From contig NZ_CP072380.1 of the NCBI RefSeq assembly GCF_018128285.1, positions 1,860,001-1,924,000 of the forward strand: a DNA stretch of 64,000 nt. The letters run 5' to 3'. Both the position numbers and the translations under genes were made by a program. Shown here piece by piece: positions 29,654 to 39,123 of this stretch; within the stretch, counting starts at the first letter, position 1; the number at the start of each line of letters is the position of its first letter. This DNA is from Atopobium sp. oral taxon 416 (lineage in GTDB: Bacteria; Actinomycetota; Coriobacteriia; Coriobacteriales; Atopobiaceae). The notes beneath the pieces are model-generated. The model saw only the letters and a program-made list of their open reading frames with translations. It was not told the origin of the DNA and ran no database searches.

Positions 29654-29857
29654 TTAAATCTTGCGAACGTTGGAAGCCTGAAGCTTACCATTCTGGCCAG
29701 TGGTGATATCGAACTCCACACGCTGCCCCTCATCCAGGGTCTTGAAGCCATCCATCTGGATCTCGGAGTAGTGTACGAACAGATCGTCACCATCCTCACG
29801 AGAGATGAAGCCGTAACCCTTTTCAGGATTGAACCACTTAACAGTACCTTGAGCCAT
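29654..29857 (-). CDS. Cold-shock-domain protein (CspA family)
   Basis: A 67-residue single cold-shock domain, a five-stranded OB-fold that binds single-stranded RNA and DNA as a chaperone. RNP1 is KGYGFI (13-18) and RNP2 is LFVHYSEI (26-33); the N-terminus [10 protein letters not shown] is standard. AAAGG precedes the ATG at 29857. An in-frame extension upstream is mostly the untranslated leader and is not part of the protein. Confidence 0.95.
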   Translation of the reverse strand: MAQGTVKWFNPEKGYGFISREDGDDLFVHYSEIQMDGFKTLDEGQRVEFDITTGQNGKLQASNVRKI

Positions 29858-29975
29858 GACGTGCCTTTCTTTCGTTAGCCCCCCTGTGGAAGCTATAACG
29901 CAAATGCGCTTTCGCGCGTTACCTGCGTTCTTGTGAACGCAGTACCTATCATACTCTAAGCACAATGTGCGCGAT
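29858..29975 (-). promoter_or_regulatory. Structured 5' leader and promoter region of cspA
   Basis: About 100 bases before the start contain two stem-loops on the minus strand: CTGCGTTC/GAACGCAG and GCGCG/CGCGC around a short loop. TATGAT (about 29952-29947 on the minus strand) may be the -10 box. Long structured leaders are typical of cold-shock genes and act as RNA thermosensors in E. coli cspA; here that role is inferred. Confidence 0.45.
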
Positions 29976-30058
29976 CGAAAAATCTTTTACAACCTGCCTG
30001 ATAATTTGTTTGAGGCTTTAAGATCTCTCCCCCTGTCGAGCACGGCTGTCGGTACCGC

Positions 30059-31006
30059 TTATTGCTCCTTGGCCGGCTCGCCTGAAAAGTTGAGTCCACC
30101 TGTGAGCCCTTCGGCCGCCGTCTCGTCAAACCCGTCTGACAGGTATCTGTCGATATCGTCACAGGCTCTGCTGTAGGCTTCGTCGTAGAGGTCCACGAAG
30201 GAGTCATGCGAAATTTGCTTCGTAAACGGATTCCTCCAGGCCTTGTGGTCGCGGTTGTCGAACTCGGAGGTCTCAGAGGCTCTGGGGCGGTGTGAGAGCG
30301 CTACATCGATGGAGTAGGGCTTCTTGGTGAAGAGCTCCTCGATGTTGCCCAAAAGCTGGGCCTTCTGTCCGCGCTGCGAGTAGAGCAGATGCTGGATGCG
30401 GCGGAAGTCATGGACTGCTTTCTGGTAGAGCTTCTCCGGGATCGCCTTGTTGTAGGTCTCAAGGATGGTTGCCACATACATGTGGGAGATTGCGGAGAGC
30501 GCCACCTCGTCGAGCCTTAGGATCTCCTGGTAGGGCTTGTAGGTCGCTACAGTGCGGTGCAGCTTGCTGTAGAGCACCATCTCGTCCAAGTCACGCTCGA
30601 TCTCCGCATGGACATAGCCACCGACACTGCGGTCCAGCCCCTCTACCCCGGCATCGCAGTAGGCGTACTCCTCGGCGTAGACGAAAGGATGCAGCGTCGA
30701 GTCGAGCAGATAGTGGCACAGAAAGCCCGCGGCATAGGCACGCCCGATCGCCTGATCCTCAGGTGAGAGCTCAGAGACGCTGTTCTTCATCGATACCAGA
30801 AGGGTGCTGGGATGCCGCGTATGCATCATCGTCGAGAGATGGGTATAGGGCCTAAGCTTACGGTCCAGAATGATATATAAGAGCGGATCGGGCCCCTGGT
30901 TGCCGAGCAGAAAAGCGTCGCGGTCATCCGCGGTAAAGCCAATCGACTTGAAGCAGGCGTCGTAGACATCCCGCCCAAAGAAGTCATGCGTCATGATTGC
31001 TGGCAT
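30059..31006 (-). CDS. Zinc-dependent phospholipase C-fold protein (paralog 1)
   Basis: A 315-residue protein whose MPAIMTH N-terminus, GNQGPDP (about 34-40), and FLCHYLLDSTLHPF and AEIERDLD blocks match the zinc-dependent phospholipase C-like family common in Gram-positives. The His and Asp residues could bind zinc. There is no signal peptide, unlike secreted bacterial PLCs, so it is probably cytosolic. It is a clear paralog of the protein at 34649-35650. Both lie beside the ABC protein, on either side. AAGGAAG precedes the ATG. Substrate is unknown. The C-terminal tail is acidic. Confidence 0.72.
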   Translation of the reverse strand: MPAIMTHDFFGRDVYDACFKSIGFTADDRDAFLLGNQGPDPLLYIILDRKLRPYTHLSTMMHTRHPSTLLVSMKNSVSELSPEDQAIGRAYAAGFLCHYLLDSTLHPFVYAEEYAYCDAGVEGLDRSVGGYVHAEIERDLDEMVLYSKLHRTVATYKPYQEILRLDEVALSAISHMYVATILETYNKAIPEKLYQKAVHDFRRIQHLLYSQRGQKAQLLGNIEELFTKKPYSIDVALSHRPRASETSEFDNRDHKAWRNPFTKQISHDSFVDLYDEAYSRACDDIDRYLSDGFDETAAEGLTGGLNFSGEPAKEQ

Positions 31007-31027
31007 AGTGCCACTTCCTTTTGAGAA

Positions 31028-31052
31028 AAGGCCCCGACCACGTCAGGGCCTT
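31028..31052 (-). terminator. Terminator in the gap between the ABC gene and paralog 1
   Basis: On the minus strand AAGGCCC/GGGCCTT is followed by TTCTC. It lies between the ABC gene stop and the next gene, ending about 20 bases before that gene's ATG, so it could terminate the ABC transcript or act as an attenuator. Confidence 0.5.
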
Positions 31053-31141
31053 AAATCTTTATTCCCTTAAGTCACTACGTTTATATCCTACCGCTTAGAC
31101 TGAGACAATCCTGATAGATCAATACTTACAAATTTGTTGCA

Positions 31142-34100
31142 CTACTCTGATCGCAGCGCCTCTACCGGGTCCTCCCGCGCTGCCTTGGAAGCCGGGATAA
31201 GGCCTGCCAGGAAGGTCAACAGAATGGAGATACCGATGAGGATCAGCGCCGACGACCAGGAGAGCCTCATCACGTTTCTCACCTTGTAGGTGGCAAGCAC
31301 GTAGGCGTTGACGGGGATCGTGATGATGAGAGTGATGATGATACCCATGACACCGCTCACAAAGCCCTCGATGATCGTCTCCGCGTTGAAGATCGAGCGG
31401 ATGTTGCCCTTGCTTGCACCGATTGAACGTAGGATGCCGATCTCCTTTCTGCGTTCCAGCACCGAGATGTAGGTGATGACCGCGATCATGATGGAGGAGA
31501 CGACAAGCGAGATCGACACGAAGGCGATCAACACGTAGCTCACCAGGTTGATGATACGGGTGATCGACTGCATCACGGTACCCACGAGGTCGGTATAGGT
31601 GACCCGCTCAGTGGGGTCGCTCTGCTGATCGTTGTAGGTGTTCAGGATGTTTAGCACCGCCTGCTTGTCATCGAAGTCTCCCGGATAGATATCGATCTTT
31701 GAGGGGGACGCCTCATCCGCATAGCCCAACTGCTGCAGATTCCCCTCCAGCGTGGAGGAGCGCTGCGTCAGCATCGAGGTCAGGATCTCATTGATCTGCT
31801 GCTCATCCATATTGAGCTTGAAAGCATTCCGGATCTGATTCGGATCGACTGAGATCGCCTGCGCCATGCCCGCGCTGAGTTTAGCGGCATTCTGTTGGAG
31901 CTCCTGAGTGAGCTGTGCCTGCAGAGACTGTGAGAGCTGCTGCATCACGGAGGCGAAGGCTGCCTCCAAAGTCTGCGTCAGGCTCTGTGTGATCTGAGCG
32001 GTGATCTGCTGCACCATCTGGCTCGTCAGCTGCTGCGCGATCTGCGAGCGCAACGCCTGAGACAAAGAGTTCGTGAGTCGCTCGTCGATCTCAGGCGCCA
32101 GGGCATCGCGGACCTGCGTCTTTAGATCGTTAAGGTCGACCATACGCTCGACCCCCTGCCGAATCGTCTGCTGTCCCTGGTCGGAGAGGAAGTAGTCCGT
32201 AGGGCTCGCATCGGGGTGGTCGCTCATGTACTGCTGATATTCTGCCATCACCTGGCTCATCAGGGCCTGCGCCTGGGTCTGGTCGATATCCACATGGATC
32301 TGTGAAAGCACCTTAGAGAGATCCACGTCGGAGAGATCAGGCATCAGCTGCTGCAGCTCTTCCTGGTTGAGGTCCTCCACCTTCACGTCCGGCACCATCA
32401 CCTGCGACAGGTCGATCGAGGAGAGGTCGAGCTTCGGAACATCCACCTCAGGCATCTGCATATTGGAGAAGTCGAGGGAAGAGAAATCAAGGTTGAGCGC
32501 TGAAGGATCAAAGTGGAAGGCCGCCTGCAGCGCAGTCCCATCCACCGTGAAGAGGCTTGTGAAGTCGAAGTCTGGAGCGTCCTGTCCGGAAGCCTCCTCG
32601 AGGAAGCTCCGGTTGCTGAAGACATCGCGCTCAGGGTCGGAAAGCTGTTGCTGTACGATATCGCTCTGTTCAGCGTGATCCATAATGTCATGCGTCACGG
32701 CTGAGGTGTAGTAGAGCCCCGGATCGAGCGCAGAGGCCGTGGCAGAGTCAGCCTGTTTGACGATGCCTGCTACGTGCAGATCCTTACCGTTCGCGATCAG
32801 GTTATTCATAAAGTCGGTGTCATTTGACTTGTCCGTCCAGATGTTGTAGGTCCCGTCGTAGGTATACATATCGCTCGGATAGACCATCTTCACGTGGGCG
32901 TTCAGGATATCCTCATAGCTATATGCGCGGTTGTCATCCGGCTCGTAGTCCTCTTTGGTCTTGTCGTTCTCGCTGCCACTCGCCTCAGACACCACGAGCG
33001 AGACCATGCCTTCGAGCTCCAGGTGGTCCCTCAAGCCCAACTCATAAGCATCGAAGTCACTCAGGATTCCATCCTGGTTGAGCACGACCAAAAGCTCATC
33101 TTCCTGGGTCGGCCAGGAGCCCGCCACCAGATCGAACTTGTCTTTGACCAGATTCGTATCGTCGAGCAGCATGTGGTAGGCGCTCGTCGAGCTCAACATG
33201 CTTGCGCTCGAAGCGGAGCCACCGAACCCCAACTGTCGGAAGCTCGTCTCAGGGTTCACCTGCACGTAGCTGCCATCAGAGCGCGTCGCAAAGAACTGCG
33301 GTGTGACGTTGTAGGAGTACTGGATCGAGCGGACATAGTTGTTGATGTTGCCGCCGTCAGCGTCAAGGTAACTCTTCAAGGATTTCAGATCGTTCTTGCC
33401 AACGCTTTGAAACATGTTGTGGAGGCTCTCCGACTCCGCCACCGTATCGGGCTGCTCATCGGAATCCTTGTTATCCCGACCTGCATTCATCTCAGACATG
33501 ATGCTTGTGACGTCCACATTCGTCGCCTGGACTGACAGCGGATATACCGTCATCATCTCCTCCTCGACGTCGTGGATGTAGCCCCGCGCGCCGCTTGAGA
33601 GCGCGAGGATAGCGGCGATACCGATGATGCCAATGGAACCGGCAAAGGCGGTGAGGAAGGTCCTCCCCTTCTTGGACATCAGGTTCGAGAAACTCAGAGA
33701 GAGTGCCGTCAGCGGCGACATCGAAGTCTTGCGGGGCGAACGCGCCTTACGGTGCGGCGCCGCATTCGGATTAAAGGGGTCGCTGTCCGCGGTGATCTCG
33801 CCGTCAGCGAGCCTGACGATGCGCGTGGAGTAGCGCTGTGCCAGATCCGGGTTGTGGGTGACCATAACCACGAGGCGGTCGTTGGCCACCTCTTTTAAGA
33901 GGTCCATAACCCGGATGGAGGTCTGGGAGTCAAGGGCACCGGTCGGCTCGTCAGCCAACACGATCTCGGGATTGTTGACCAACGCGCGGGCGAGGGCGAC
34001 GCGCTGCATCTGCCCACCGGAGAGCTGGGAAGGCTTCTTGTCCATGTGGTCAGCCAACCCCACCTTGGCGAGAGCTTCCTTGGCACGCTGGGTGCGCTCC

Positions 34101-34447
34101 TCTTTGCTGACACCGCTTAGCGTCAACGCCAGCTCCACATTGCTTAAAGCAGTTTGGTGCGGTATCAGGTTGTAGCTCTGAAACACAAAGCCGATGCGGT
34201 TGTTACGGTAGGTATCCCAATCGCGGTCCTTGTACTTCTTCGTCGAAGTTCCATCGATCAGAAGGTCACCTGAGTCAAAGTGGTCCAGCCCGCCGATCAC
34301 ATTGAGCAGCGTAGTTTTGCCGGAGCCTGAGGGCCCCAGAATCGAGACAAATTCGCAGTCACGGAAGGCAAGACTCACATCGTTGAGTGCCGTTTGTGTA
34401 AAAGAGTCGGTAGTATACGATTTAGCGATATGAGAAAGCTCGAGCAT
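31142..34447 (-). CDS. MacB/FtsX-type ABC protein with a very large extracytoplasmic domain
   Basis: A 1101-residue fused ABC transporter. The ATPase (1-225) has Walker [10 protein letters not shown] (38-46), LSGGQMQR and [10 protein letters not shown]. One transmembrane helix follows at about 268-290 ([20 protein letters not shown]). A huge outside region (about 295-960) contains a mixed domain and a glutamine-rich helical part with 5-6-residue hD(L/I)S repeats. Three C-terminal helices (about 965-1100) make the FtsX domain. This layout fits the MacB mechanotransmission class, which moves peptides or lipoproteins without crossing substrate through a channel. ATG 34447 follows AAAGGCGGC. An upstream in-frame start would be unsupported. 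Confidence 0.88.
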   Translation of the reverse strand: MLELSHIAKSYTTDSFTQTALNDVSLAFRDCEFVSILGPSGSGKTTLLNVIGGLDHFDSGDLLIDGTSTKKYKDRDWDTYRNNRIGFVFQSYNLIPHQTALSNVELALTLSGVSKEERTQRAKEALAKVGLADHMDKKPSQLSGGQMQRVALARALVNNPEIVLADEPTGALDSQTSIRVMDLLKEVANDRLVVMVTHNPDLAQRYSTRIVRLADGEITADSDPFNPNAAPHRKARSPRKTSMSPLTALSLSFSNLMSKKGRTFLTAFAGSIGIIGIAAILALSSGARGYIHDVEEEMMTVYPLSVQATNVDVTSIMSEMNAGRDNKDSDEQPDTVAESESLHNMFQSVGKNDLKSLKSYLDADGGNINNYVRSIQYSYNVTPQFFATRSDGSYVQVNPETSFRQLGFGGSASSASMLSSTSAYHMLLDDTNLVKDKFDLVAGSWPTQEDELLVVLNQDGILSDFDAYELGLRDHLELEGMVSLVVSEASGSENDKTKEDYEPDDNRAYSYEDILNAHVKMVYPSDMYTYDGTYNIWTDKSNDTDFMNNLIANGKDLHVAGIVKQADSATASALDPGLYYTSAVTHDIMDHAEQSDIVQQQLSDPERDVFSNRSFLEEASGQDAPDFDFTSLFTVDGTALQAAFHFDPSALNLDFSSLDFSNMQMPEVDVPKLDLSSIDLSQVMVPDVKVEDLNQEELQQLMPDLSDVDLSKVLSQIHVDIDQTQAQALMSQVMAEYQQYMSDHPDASPTDYFLSDQGQQTIRQGVERMVDLNDLKTQVRDALAPEIDERLTNSLSQALRSQIAQQLTSQMVQQITAQITQSLTQTLEAAFASVMQQLSQSLQAQLTQELQQNAAKLSAGMAQAISVDPNQIRNAFKLNMDEQQINEILTSMLTQRSSTLEGNLQQLGYADEASPSKIDIYPGDFDDKQAVLNILNTYNDQQSDPTERVTYTDLVGTVMQSITRIINLVSYVLIAFVSISLVVSSIMIAVITYISVLERRKEIGILRSIGASKGNIRSIFNAETIIEGFVSGVMGIIITLIITIPVNAYVLATYKVRNVMRLSWSSALILIGISILLTFLAGLIPASKAAREDPVEALRSE

Positions 34448-34648
34448 CTGCCGCCTTTCAAATGAATTGATCTCATACGCCCGGTGAGATGAGGTATTTG
34501 GGTGGCTGCGGTTACGCGCGGGCGGAGATAAGACGTGAGGCTCTGTTATCTGCACACAGATTTTCACGCCCCAAGAAGATACAAGTATAATAAATCAGCG
34601 ATGATAAAAAATCAGCAAACCGGTGTTAGGGCGAAGGAGTTATCACGT

Positions 34649-35650
34649 ATGCCAGCGATCATGACGCACTATTTCTACGGTGAAGACACCTACTTCACGA
34701 CGGCCAATACGCTGAGAAGCCACACTGGAGAGGAAAAGCAGGCCTACCTGCTCGGATGCCAGGGGCCTGATCCCTTCGAATCACTGCAGCTGGCGCCCCG
34801 CCTCCACGAATACAAGCGCTTGGGACTCAAGCTCCAAACGGACCAGATCGAGGAATGCCTGGCAAATTTCAAGGGCTCGCTCGCCTATCTCTCCGACCAT
34901 GAACGCCCCACGGGCCGCGCTTATGTCGCGGGCTACATCGCCCACTTTGAGCTCGATTCCCGCGTCGACCCCTTCATCGGCGCCTGGCAGCAGCAGCTCT
35001 GCGACGCCGGCATTGAGGGCCTGGATGAGCGCGACGCGCGCGTCGTGAAAGCTGAAGTCGAGCGCGACTTGGACGAAATGGTCCTCTACACCAAGACCGG
35101 CAAGACCGTCGACAGCTTCCACCCGGTGCAGTGCCTGGAGGCCTCCGACCGTATCTTCTCGATCGTCAACCGCATGTACCGCTACATGCTCTTGAAGACC
35201 TACAACGAAGTGACCCCGCATAACCTCTTCTCCGGTGCGATCAATGCGCATAGAACCATGATGAGGATGATGCGCTCTCCGCACGTAACGGACTTGCAGT
35301 CTGAGCTTGCCTCCGCCTTTGAGATCAACATCCTGCACCGCCGTCACTCCCTCTACCGGGCGATGGCGCACCGGGCCCGCAAGGAAGCCACGAGCGAGTT
35401 CGACAACAGCAAGCACGAGGTCTGGATCAACCCCTACACCGGCTCCATCGACGAGGCGAGCTTCTGGGACCTCTTCTACGAGACCCAAGGCGAGGTACAG
35501 ACTGACCTCAACTGCTTCCTGAGCCAGGACTTTAACGCCGAGAAGGCAAAACTGATCACTCACGGCCTCGACTTCGATGGCAAACCGACACAAGAGTCAA
35601 AAAAGGATGAAGACACTGAGGCTGAACCTGAGAAAGTCGCTGCAGAGTAG
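34649..35650 (+). CDS. Zinc-dependent phospholipase C-fold protein (paralog 2)
   Basis: A 333-residue paralog of the protein at 30059-31006. Both begin MPAIMTH, share the G(N/C)QGPDP motif, a YIAHFELDS(R)VDPFI/CHYLLDSTLHPF block, the AEVERDLDEMVLY stretch, and an EATSEFDNSKHE-type C-terminal region. ATG 34649 is chosen because GAAGGAG lies before it and it matches the paralog start; an earlier ATG would add 38 residues. The tail is glutamate/lysine-rich. It is transcribed away from the ABC gene, which lies between the two paralogs. Function is unknown; zinc binding is inferred from family His/Asp positions. Confidence 0.75.
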   Translation: MPAIMTHYFYGEDTYFTTANTLRSHTGEEKQAYLLGCQGPDPFESLQLAPRLHEYKRLGLKLQTDQIEECLANFKGSLAYLSDHERPTGRAYVAGYIAHFELDSRVDPFIGAWQQQLCDAGIEGLDERDARVVKAEVERDLDEMVLYTKTGKTVDSFHPVQCLEASDRIFSIVNRMYRYMLLKTYNEVTPHNLFSGAINAHRTMMRMMRSPHVTDLQSELASAFEINILHRRHSLYRAMAHRARKEATSEFDNSKHEVWINPYTGSIDEASFWDLFYETQGEVQTDLNCFLSQDFNAEKAKLITHGLDFDGKPTQESKKDEDTEAEPEKVAAE

Positions 35651-35653
35651 GCG

Positions 35654-35845
35654 CTATCTCTCTTCTTCCTTCTCCTCCCGGATGCGGCGCTCCTGCGCGC
35701 GCAGGAGGTCACGGTATTCCGGGAAGGGATCAAAGGGCATAAAGATCTTCGCCCGCTCCTCCATTGGCATCGCCGGATGCCCATAGCGGAGAAGCAGCTT
35801 TTTGTTAGTGGATGACGTCGTGGGGTCTGTCTTTTTCATCGCCAC
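35654..35845 (-). CDS. YolD-like small protein overlapping the Y-family polymerase
   Basis: A 63-residue protein. EERAKIFMPFDPFPEYRDLL resembles the YolD/DUF5613-type motif (x-RAx-x-FxPFxxxxxY) found next to UvrX-like polymerases in Gram-positives. GGAGG lies 8 bases before GTG 35845; ATG 35839, two codons later, is an alternative. It overlaps the 3' end of the polymerase by about 40 bases in another frame. The last third is a charged helix. YolD proteins are thought to be UmuD-like partners of the error-prone polymerase, which I infer from context. Confidence 0.62.
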   Translation of the reverse strand: MAMKKTDPTTSSTNKKLLLRYGHPAMPMEERAKIFMPFDPFPEYRDLLRAQERRIREEKEEER

Positions 35846-37166
35846 TTCTGTGCCCTCCAATCTGTTGGTTGCGCTCTCGTAAGGTGGCTTGCGGGAGGTA
35901 GTCCCTCCCTTTCAGAATGGCATTCTTGCCGAACTTTGCCTTGATATCACTCAAAGCACGCTGGGTGTTGCGCTCCTGTTCCTCAGCTTTGGGGTCTGAG
36001 AACAGGCTCAGCTGGATGCCTGGGGCTTCCTCGTCGCACACCTGCCACACCCCGATCCCCAACCGCTTGATTGAACGGTGGGGGTCCACTTTCTCGTTGA
36101 AGAGCTCGGAAGCAGCCTTCACCAAGGTCTTTGAGGAGTTGGTGGGATCTATCAGCTGTCGGGAAGCGGAGGTACTCGGGCTCAGACGGCGGACAGTGAG
36201 ACGCGTGTAACCCCGTACGCGCATCTCGGCTTTCTCCTCACGGGTCATCTCGTAGCCGACATAGATGGAGATACCACCGGCCAGCTTTTTCTCTTCAACG
36301 AGGCGCAGCGCGGTCTGATCTGCCATCTCCTTTAAGCAGAGCAGCGTATCCTTATAGCTGTATCCATGGGCAAAAGCCTGGTTGGAGCTGTACGAGTGCT
36401 CCTGCGGCTTGTAATTCTTGATATCTTGCATCGTGAGCGGCTCAATGCCCCAAGCGTGATCGATCAGAATCTCCGCATCGACCCCAAACTCCCGATAGAG
36501 GGGCTCGGTCGGCGCATGGGCGAGCTGCCCCATCGTCGTGATGCCCATGCGCTCGAGGCGCTGGGCGATGCCAGGGCCAATCCGCCAGAAATCCGTGAGG
36601 GGACGATGGTTCCAGAAGGTCTTCTCAAAACTGCGCTGGTCCAATTCCCCGAAGAAATCATCTGTATGCTTGGCGGTGATATCGAGGGCGACTTTCGCGA
36701 GATAGAGATTGGTGCCCAACCCACAGGTCGCGGTGATGCCAGTCTCTTTGGCTACCTCGGACCGTAAGGATTCTCCGAGCTCCCGTGGCGTCATGTTGTA
36801 AAGCTTGAGATAACTCGTGATATCAAAGAAGGCTTCATCGATCGAATAGACAAAGATGTCCTCCGCAGAGATGCGCCTGAGGTAGATCCCGTAGATCTCG
36901 ACGGACTTTTCCAGATAGTAGCGCATCCGCGGTGGTGCGATAATATACTTTATGTTCTTGGGGATCTGAAACAGGCGGCACCGTCCGGGCACCCCCAGCT
37001 TCTTGAGCGCGGGGGAAACGGCCAAACAGATGGTTTTGTCGGTACGTGTCGGATCCGCAACCACTAAATTGGTAGTAAGGGGATCAAGCCTGCGGGCGAC
37101 ACATTCAGCGGAGGCATAGAAGCTTTTCAGATCTATACACAGATAGCTTCTCTTCGTGTGCGCCAT
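35805..37166 (-). CDS. Y-family DNA polymerase, UvrX/UmuC-like
   Basis: A 453-residue translesion polymerase of the Gram-positive UmuC/UvrX type. Catalytic acidic residues are Asp12 in CIDLKSFYAS and Asp110/Glu111 in VYSIDEAFFDI. The steric-gate region SFYAS holds Tyr17. FWRIGPGIAQRL is the helix-hairpin-helix of the palm/thumb region, and the little finger follows. QLSLF (385-389) is a perfect beta-clamp binding motif. Start ATG 37166 follows GGAGGGGG. It forms an operon with the YolD-like gene. No LexA box was searched for beyond visual reading, and no SOS site was recognised. Confidence 0.92.
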   Translation of the reverse strand: MAHTKRSYLCIDLKSFYASAECVARRLDPLTTNLVVADPTRTDKTICLAVSPALKKLGVPGRCRLFQIPKNIKYIIAPPRMRYYLEKSVEIYGIYLRRISAEDIFVYSIDEAFFDITSYLKLYNMTPRELGESLRSEVAKETGITATCGLGTNLYLAKVALDITAKHTDDFFGELDQRSFEKTFWNHRPLTDFWRIGPGIAQRLERMGITTMGQLAHAPTEPLYREFGVDAEILIDHAWGIEPLTMQDIKNYKPQEHSYSSNQAFAHGYSYKDTLLCLKEMADQTALRLVEEKKLAGGISIYVGYEMTREEKAEMRVRGYTRLTVRRLSPSTSASRQLIDPTNSSKTLVKAASELFNEKVDPHRSIKRLGIGVWQVCDEEAPGIQLSLFSDPKAEEQERNTQRALSDIKAKFGKNAILKGRDYLPQATLRERNQQIGGHRSGDEKDRPHDVIH

Positions 37167-37243
37167 GCTTCCCCCTCCGAACATATGTACCCATTGTATC
37201 GGAATGCGCAAGCAGAGAGCGAGTGCATACAGAAAGGAATTCT

Positions 37244-37768
37244 ATGGCTATCAAGCAGCATGTCTCATCGTCACCGCTCGATAGGTGCGTCCACTACGAT
37301 AAGAAGAACCACCCGATCTACTACAATGCGCACCTCGACAAGAGCTTCTATCTGACTGAAAGGCAACTCCACGCCCTCTCCTGGTACGTCACCCGCTTCG
37401 GCATGTGCTTCTCTTTGGCATTGGTCGTCGGCATCTTAAGCGAGATCTGGATCGGACTCGTGCTCTTTGGGGCCACCTACGGCATCTCCTCGTTCATGTT
37501 CTACCAGATCTTCATGAAGCGCTTGGAACCCGCTCCAAACCGGGAACTCTCCAAAGAGGATAAGATCGTCGAGCTTGCCCGCCAGCAGCGCCATGAGCGC
37601 GCCGGCGTCGGTTATGGAGCGCTCGCATTGGTCTTTGCGGCACTCATCTACCTCAATGCTACGTCTCAGAACTTCGGGGGCATCAACCTCTACGCCTCGT
37701 ACGCCACGATCATCCTATCGGTGATCTACGGATTCTACCAGCTCATCCACTACTTCGCGCGCCATTAA
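37244..37768 (+). CDS. Integral membrane protein, four predicted helices
   Basis: A 174-residue protein of no family I recognise. Hydrophobic spans are visible at about 54-74 (CFSLALVVGILSEIWIG), 76-92, 125-141 and 150-168. The N-terminus has a polar stretch with many aromatic and His residues. GGAAT precedes the ATG (AGAAAGG). It is convergent with the coiled-coil protein and overlaps its stop by four bases. Function unknown. Confidence 0.65.
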   Translation: MAIKQHVSSSPLDRCVHYDKKNHPIYYNAHLDKSFYLTERQLHALSWYVTRFGMCFSLALVVGILSEIWIGLVLFGATYGISSFMFYQIFMKRLEPAPNRELSKEDKIVELARQQRHERAGVGYGALALVFAALIYLNATSQNFGGINLYASYATIILSVIYGFYQLIHYFARH

Positions 37769-38586
37769 AAGAAAGCGTGGATAATCCCGAAGACCAGGAA
37801 GATCAAAAAGACGATGATGCACACATAGAGGATCCGGTTGAGGATCACATAGGTGTGGCGGATGTAGTTCAGGTGGTCGATCTGCTTTTGGATCTGATCC
37901 GCCTGCCGCTCCTTGCGAGCGATCACCGTGTGCTGTTCTTCGTCGTTGGTCTTGTCTGAGATGACATCGTTGACATAGGCACGCATCAGCGAGACATCTT
38001 CAAGCTCGATATCGAGGTCCTCGATATTCTTACTGTGCTTGCTGTAGCTGTCTTCCATCGACTCGATGTTCTGGTAGGCTGCAGCCTGCGATTCGTTGAA
38101 GGCGAGCTCCGCATTCTCAAGATTCTTGTGAGCCTCGTCGTAGGCGTTCTTTGCATCTCGTTGGTCCCGCTTGAGTTGCGCGATCTTGGCCTTCACATCG
38201 TCCTCATCCTCGCTTGAGTGTGAGGCATCGACATACTGCTTAAGCGCTGCATTCGCGGCATTGAGCCGCTTCAGGCTCTGCCGTTCCGCATTCTGTTCTT
38301 TGGTGGTCGCCTTATCCCGCTCCCGCTTGAGCTCATCCTTCATGCTCTCGACCGTGTTTTTGACCATCTTCAGGGTGTCGACTAGATCCTGTTCGTGGCT
38401 CTTCGCCTTCTCTATCTTTTTGGTCTTCGCTTCATAGCTATCGAGCATCTCCTGGTAGTTGTCCCTGATGTGTTCCCTCAGTTTGAGCTCCTGTTTATCC
38501 AGATCGATAGAACGTTTGCAGCTTTCGAGCTTCTTTGTCTGTTCATCAATATCCTTGTCAACGCTTTTGGATGAGATGATAGGCAT
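37765..38586 (-). CDS. Coiled-coil protein with a C-terminal membrane anchor
   Basis: A 273-residue protein. Residues about 10-225 are rich in Lys, Glu, Gln and Asp with heptad spacing, predicted as long coiled coil. The C-terminal 25 residues (ILNRILYVCIIVFLIFLVFG) form one transmembrane helix, so the coil would be cytosolic and the anchor at the tail. The second ATG (38586) is preferred since GAGGAG lies 9 bases upstream; a first ATG two codons earlier has only 3-base spacing. No family recognised. Organisation resembles tail-anchored scaffold proteins. Confidence 0.68.
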   Translation of the reverse strand: MPIISSKSVDKDIDEQTKKLESCKRSIDLDKQELKLREHIRDNYQEMLDSYEAKTKKIEKAKSHEQDLVDTLKMVKNTVESMKDELKRERDKATTKEQNAERQSLKRLNAANAALKQYVDASHSSEDEDDVKAKIAQLKRDQRDAKNAYDEAHKNLENAELAFNESQAAAYQNIESMEDSYSKHSKNIEDLDIELEDVSLMRAYVNDVISDKTNDEEQHTVIARKERQADQIQKQIDHLNYIRHTYVILNRILYVCIIVFLIFLVFGIIHAFF

Positions 38587-39123
38587 GAACATCAGCTCCT
38601 CGGTGCGAGAACGAATGTACGGAAGGCATATTTTTATAATAAAGCATCTTTATCATAAAAACAGCAAAAGTGCTGGCATTTCTGCTTTTAGCTCGATGGG
38701 CTAATCGGGTAAGCAGACGGGCCTGCGGTGGCACCGAATCGGTAATCGGTTATGCTCAGATCAATCAGTAATTAAAGTATCTATCGCAACCGCTCGGACA
38801 GCCGCACCACGGGCACCGGTACCCGTATACAAACCTGCTACCCCAATCCTTCTGAGATATGGCTGAACGTTATACCACAGGGATTTTAATGGCAGAGGTT
38901 CCCACAGCTTCGTGTGATTCGATGCGTCAAAAATTTATTGCACAAACGTTGGAATTATCGGTGCAGATAAGAAAATAACATTTTAGAAATGTCTCTAGGG
39001 GTATGATTATGTGAGGACAGAAGTTTCAGATGCGCACAGGTGTGTCGATTGTACGACTTGACACTACGCGCGTGTCATCTGAAGCACGATGCACGTACAT
39101 ATCGACAAAATGGGAGGATCCCT
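38587..39123. other. Intergenic region upstream of pseudo-esterase
   Basis: About 535 bp, AT-rich, without a supported gene. A stretch near 38690-38760 (GCTCGATGGG...) recalls a tRNA D-stem but does not fold into a tRNA. GGGAGGA at 39112-39118 is the ribosome site of the next gene. Confidence 0.45.

Noticed and set aside
38690-38765. Possible tRNA in the intergenic region (GCTCGATGGGCTAATCGGGTAAGC)
   Set aside because: It looks like a D-stem and loop, but no acceptor stem, anticodon stem or TTCRA T-loop can be formed around it.
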